The position numbers and the translations under genes were made by a program. From NCBI RefSeq assembly GCF_014651635.1, contig NZ_BMXG01000016.1:1-64000 (forward strand): a stretch of DNA of 64,000 nucleotides, given 5' to 3'. Positions 61,255 to 64,000 of this stretch are shown in pieces. The stretch is from Cerasicoccus arenae (GTDB lineage: Bacteria; Verrucomicrobiota; Verrucomicrobiia; Opitutales; Cerasicoccaceae). Under the pieces are notes generated by a model. That model was not told the DNA's origin. It did no database searches and was given only the letters and a program-made list of their open reading frames with translations. Each line of letters starts with the position of its first letter. Position 1 is the first letter of the stretch.

Positions 61255-62907
61255 CTAGGGATTCATTCGCGTCACACGGGCGAACTCAAGCCCGTCACGA
61301 GTCACTTCGCCAACCGTTTCTCCAGGCAACATATCGGCGAAACCAAAACGACGAATGCCCAAATAATAATCTGGATTTGCATCGGGGTCCACGAGTTCAA
61401 ATCCATCGGGTAAAAACAAAACCACCATAGCCATCGGAGGCTGAGCAATGCTCTCATAACGCTCAAATATTTTCGCCTTCGGAGGCAGCATGGCGACACG
61501 AACCGGGCGTGATTGACCCGCTAACAAATCATTGGCTTGCACATCTGCCAGCATAATGTCGACCGCCTCACGGTAAGCCGTGCCCCAATAATCGACATCA
61601 TATTGATTTCCCACGGCAGCCAACCCACCAGAGAGTCGATTGAAATAGGCATACTCGTAGGGGTGTAGACGGATGGATTCCCACGATGTAAACAGAGCCA
61701 TGATCGCAAGAATCACCAGCCATGCCATACCAAGACGTCTGGAAATTTGCTTTAGCTGGTTCCAGATCCAGGCAGTCACTATCGCGATCAGCACCGCGAG
61801 CATTGGCACAATGAAAAGCACGTGCCGCAGGCCATCATAAACGACAGAGCCTTTATACACGATGTAGGCTACCGGAAATATTGCCGCAAACAACAAGGCC
61901 AAAGCCACGGCCATTTCCCGCGAGTAGGTAATATCAACCAGCGCCTTGCCTCGGGTCAACAGCAAGACCAGCAAAGCGGAGGCCAGAACAAAAAACCACA
62001 AGTCCGGCAAGCCCATGCCAAGCATGGCTGGGAGGTAATCCCATGGAATCTCACCTGCGCCCAAAAGCTCGCCGCGGTATAGCGCTTTACCCGACCAACC
62101 AAAAGAGGTCACCATCGAAAGCGTGTCAGCAGTTGCTGAAAAGGGGTTACGGTGTGCATTGGGCCAGTAGGCAATTAGCATTAAGAAGGCAGGCACCGCT
62201 GCGATGAGCAGCCAACAAATCAAACGTCTCGTCTCTCGAAATAGCGTTTGCCAACGCCGATCCTGCCCCAGCCATACGACCAAAGCCTGAATCCCGAGAA
62301 ATAAGCCCGCATAGCAAAACAGCAACATTCCGCCGATCCGGACAGATAGACAGGCACCTGCAGCAAAGCCAAAGACCAGTGCAGTCCGCCAATTCATTAA
62401 GGCTGGCCGACCCACGACTCTTATCAGCGCATACATTGCCAGTGCAAAAGTAGCTGCAAAAGGGATGTCTTTCGGGTTAATAAACTGATGGCCCCAGTAG
62501 CGCGGTGTAAGCGCAAGCAGCACCGCCGCCAATAATCCGAGGGGGGGGCCACAAACATTACGGCCAATCATGTAGACGCTTAGCAACCCAACAAAACCGA
62601 ACAATGCAGTACCGAGATGCCCAGTCGCCACGAGATCCAATGGCAATACTCGGCGCGCCAAGGCCAAGTTTAAATCGAAGAAGCCTGGGTAGTGGTCGGT
62701 ATTACCGCGAAGCCTCGATGCTTCTTCCGAATCACCAGCGAACAGCGCCTGATAATACTCGTATTTAGCTTCGCCTCCACGCCAGCGGAAATACTCGTCC
62801 CAACTGACTCCATAGTCGTTAAACGTCATAAGCATAAGAAACCCAGTGCCTAGGAAAAATAACAAGGTCGCCCAGCGCCAAGCAATATTCTGCTTGGCGT
62901 TAGTCAT
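61255..62907 (-). CDS. GT-C membrane glycosyltransferase, ArnT/PMT-like
   Basis: 550 residues with about eleven membrane helices. The first exported loop begins NDYGVSWDEYFRWRGG, the D/E pair typical of GT-C enzymes; PRYWGHQFINPKDIPFA is the next conserved loop. The C-terminal ~130 residues form a periplasmic domain. It moves a sugar from polyprenyl phosphate to an acceptor outside the membrane, fitting the GtrB-like enzyme at 47737. C8 tract (plus-strand G8, 62541-62548) encodes the Pro-Pro in CGPPLG. First gene of the minus arm. Confidence 0.88.
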   Translation of the reverse strand: MTNAKQNIAWRWATLLFFLGTGFLMLMTFNDYGVSWDEYFRWRGGEAKYEYYQALFAGDSEEASRLRGNTDHYPGFFDLNLALARRVLPLDLVATGHLGTALFGFVGLLSVYMIGRNVCGPPLGLLAAVLLALTPRYWGHQFINPKDIPFAATFALAMYALIRVVGRPALMNWRTALVFGFAAGACLSVRIGGMLLFCYAGLFLGIQALVVWLGQDRRWQTLFRETRRLICWLLIAAVPAFLMLIAYWPNAHRNPFSATADTLSMVTSFGWSGKALYRGELLGAGEIPWDYLPAMLGMGLPDLWFFVLASALLVLLLTRGKALVDITYSREMAVALALLFAAIFPVAYIVYKGSVVYDGLRHVLFIVPMLAVLIAIVTAWIWNQLKQISRRLGMAWLVILAIMALFTSWESIRLHPYEYAYFNRLSGGLAAVGNQYDVDYWGTAYREAVDIMLADVQANDLLAGQSRPVRVAMLPPKAKIFERYESIAQPPMAMVVLFLPDGFELVDPDANPDYYLGIRRFGFADMLPGETVGEVTRDGLEFARVTRMNP

Positions 62908-63009
62908 CGGGAAGTAGCGGGCTTAATCGGCATTGCGCTGACGGCATTTTGATTTCGCTAGGCTGATAATATAGCCTCTGCTTGTAAACCGTAGAAAACC
63001 AGCCTCGGC

Positions 63010-64000
63010 CTACTTTACCAAGATACGGACTGGCTCGCCAGGAATACGGTCCTCGCGCGGAATAGGGCGGCCAATGAACTCACCCGCGTGCCAAAGGCCA
63101 GTAAGAGGGGTTCTGCCTGTATCTGGATGAAAAACCAGCGTGCCTTCGCCCGCAAAAAGTCCGTCCTGAAACTCGCCAACGTAGCGGTCACCGTTGGGAT
63201 ACTCGTAGACGCCTTGCCCATGAGGTAGCCCCTGGACAAATGCTCCAGCATAACGGGCGCTACTGGGATACTCAATGGAGCCTTGGCCGTGGGGAACATC
63301 ATTGGCCAGATTACCATGAAACTCACGCCCGTCGGCAAAAAGAATTTTGCCATAGCCCTCACGAAGTCCGTTCCTGAATTCGCCACGATAAATGCTGCCT
63401 TCCGCGTCAGTGAGTTCGCCTTCGCCGTGCCACTTCCCCGCGAGGAATCCGCCGACATAGCGCCCTCCATCATCGGTAGTCTGCCTGCCAGGGCCAGTCG
63501 CAAGGCCTTGGATGAAATGTGCTTCTAGCCGACCACCAGCGGGCGTCGTTACGATGGCTTTCCCCTGCGCCACCCCTCGATCAAACTGCCCCTCGATGCG
63601 GATTCCATCTTCGTAAACAAGTATGCCCTGGCCTGCAATTTCGTCATCGAAGAACCCGCCTTTGTATTCACCAAATCCCTGGCCAATATACGTTCCCTGG
63701 CCTGATCTTTTCCCATGCTCCCATTCGCCTAGATAGTATTCACGCTTGGATCGAAACATCCCCTGCCCGTGTAACTCACCTTCCAGAAACTCGCCCTCGA
63801 ACTGCTCGCCATCAGGCCTACGGCGCTTACCGTCTCCCTCAAGCAAGCCATTGACGAACGAACCTTTTTCAATGGTTCCGTCAGGATGGACAAACTCGCC
63901 TTGGCCCTCGATGAGACCGTGAGTGAACTCTCCCTTATAATAGCCGCCGTGCCGCCAAGCGAGCTTGCCCTGTCCATGAAAGAGTCCGTCGAGGAACTCG
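63010..64000 (-). CDS. MORN-repeat protein, 5' end beyond the window
   Basis: The frame stays open to the window edge (reading ...EFLDGLFHGQGKLAWRHGGY), so the start lies outside; an internal TTG at 63846 is not the real start. At least thirteen MORN-type repeats (Y-x-G-x-F-x-x-G-x-x-x-G-x-G) are visible, for example YYKGEFTHGLIEGQGEF, RYVGGFLAGKWHGEGEL and RYVGEFQDGLFAGEGTL. Such beta-hairpin arrays bind lipids or serve as scaffolds. The C-terminus (RPIPREDRIPGEPVRILVK) is basic. Export status unknown because the N-terminus is missing. Confidence 0.9.
   Translation of the reverse strand, partial: EFLDGLFHGQGKLAWRHGGYYKGEFTHGLIEGQGEFVHPDGTIEKGSFVNGLLEGDGKRRRPDGEQFEGEFLEGELHGQGMFRSKREYYLGEWEHGKRSGQGTYIGQGFGEYKGGFFDDEIAGQGILVYEDGIRIEGQFDRGVAQGKAIVTTPAGGRLEAHFIQGLATGPGRQTTDDGGRYVGGFLAGKWHGEGELTDAEGSIYRGEFRNGLREGYGKILFADGREFHGNLANDVPHGQGSIEYPSSARYAGAFVQGLPHGQGVYEYPNGDRYVGEFQDGLFAGEGTLVFHPDTGRTPLTGLWHAGEFIGRPIPREDRIPGEPVRILVK

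Overview
The window looks like a chromosomal piece of a Verrucomicrobiota bacterium, most likely class Opitutae. This is an inference from: PEP-CTERM-tailed secreted proteins, LacI regulators next to glycoside hydrolases, a type II pseudopilin-like gene beside a sugar transporter, DUF1573/MauE genes, and a long two-TM acidic protein upstream of a small lipoprotein. No rRNA, tRNA or CRISPR array was seen.

Region 1 (0-0.33 kb) is the 3' remnant of an IS5-family transposase. Region 2 (0.36-12.5 kb) is a tightly packed run of thirteen minus-strand genes, nearly all exported or membrane proteins. In transcription order they are: a Ca-loop (TSP3-like) protein, an aerolysin/ETX-MTX2-like protein, an unknown secreted protein, DUF1573, an alpha/beta hydrolase, a 58-aa secreted peptide, an RHS-like shell protein, a second hydrolase, an O-antigen-ligase-like protein with an extra domain, a rhodanese, a MauE-like protein broken by one in-frame TAA, a small membrane protein and a large secreted protein. 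Parts of this block are AT-rich compared with the rest, and it is the best candidate for an undescribed system.

Region 3 (13-37 kb) is an alpha-glucan utilisation locus: a fused ABC transporter, a MalEFG-type importer without its ATPase, a pseudopilin, a LacI regulator, a six-hairpin glycosidase, a GH66 dextranase/CITase-like enzyme, two related secreted proteins (one PEP-CTERM), a pullulanase-like GH13, a GH31 with five CBM25-like modules and an alpha-amylase-like GH13 with four N-terminal modules. A 17-bp palindromic motif, CGTTnnACnGTnnAACG, recurs in front of most of these transcription units and is proposed as the operator of the local LacI protein. A decayed MalK/UgpC-type ATPase remnant lies at the end of the locus.

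Region 4 (37.5-41 kb) is a small second unit: a PEP-CTERM protein, a second LacI regulator and a GH128-like beta-glucanase. Region 5 (41-47.7 kb) holds a dicarboxylate/amino-acid symporter, a lipoprotein, an acidic two-TM protein, trpS, a 138-bp inverted-repeat element, xseA and a VTT-domain (DedA-like) protein.

Region 6 (47.7-62.9 kb) is a surface-polysaccharide cluster: GT2 enzymes, a DegT aminotransferase, two GT42/DUF115-like proteins, two NeuA-like cytidylyltransferases, a SIS isomerase, two dehydrogenases, a flippase, a methyltransferase, two GT4 enzymes and a GT-C membrane transferase. It probably makes and decorates a glycan with a CMP-activated sugar. Region 7 (63-64 kb) is a MORN-repeat protein running off the window edge.

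Several genes carry unusually long poly-C/poly-G tracts (up to 12 nt), which could be slippage-prone.
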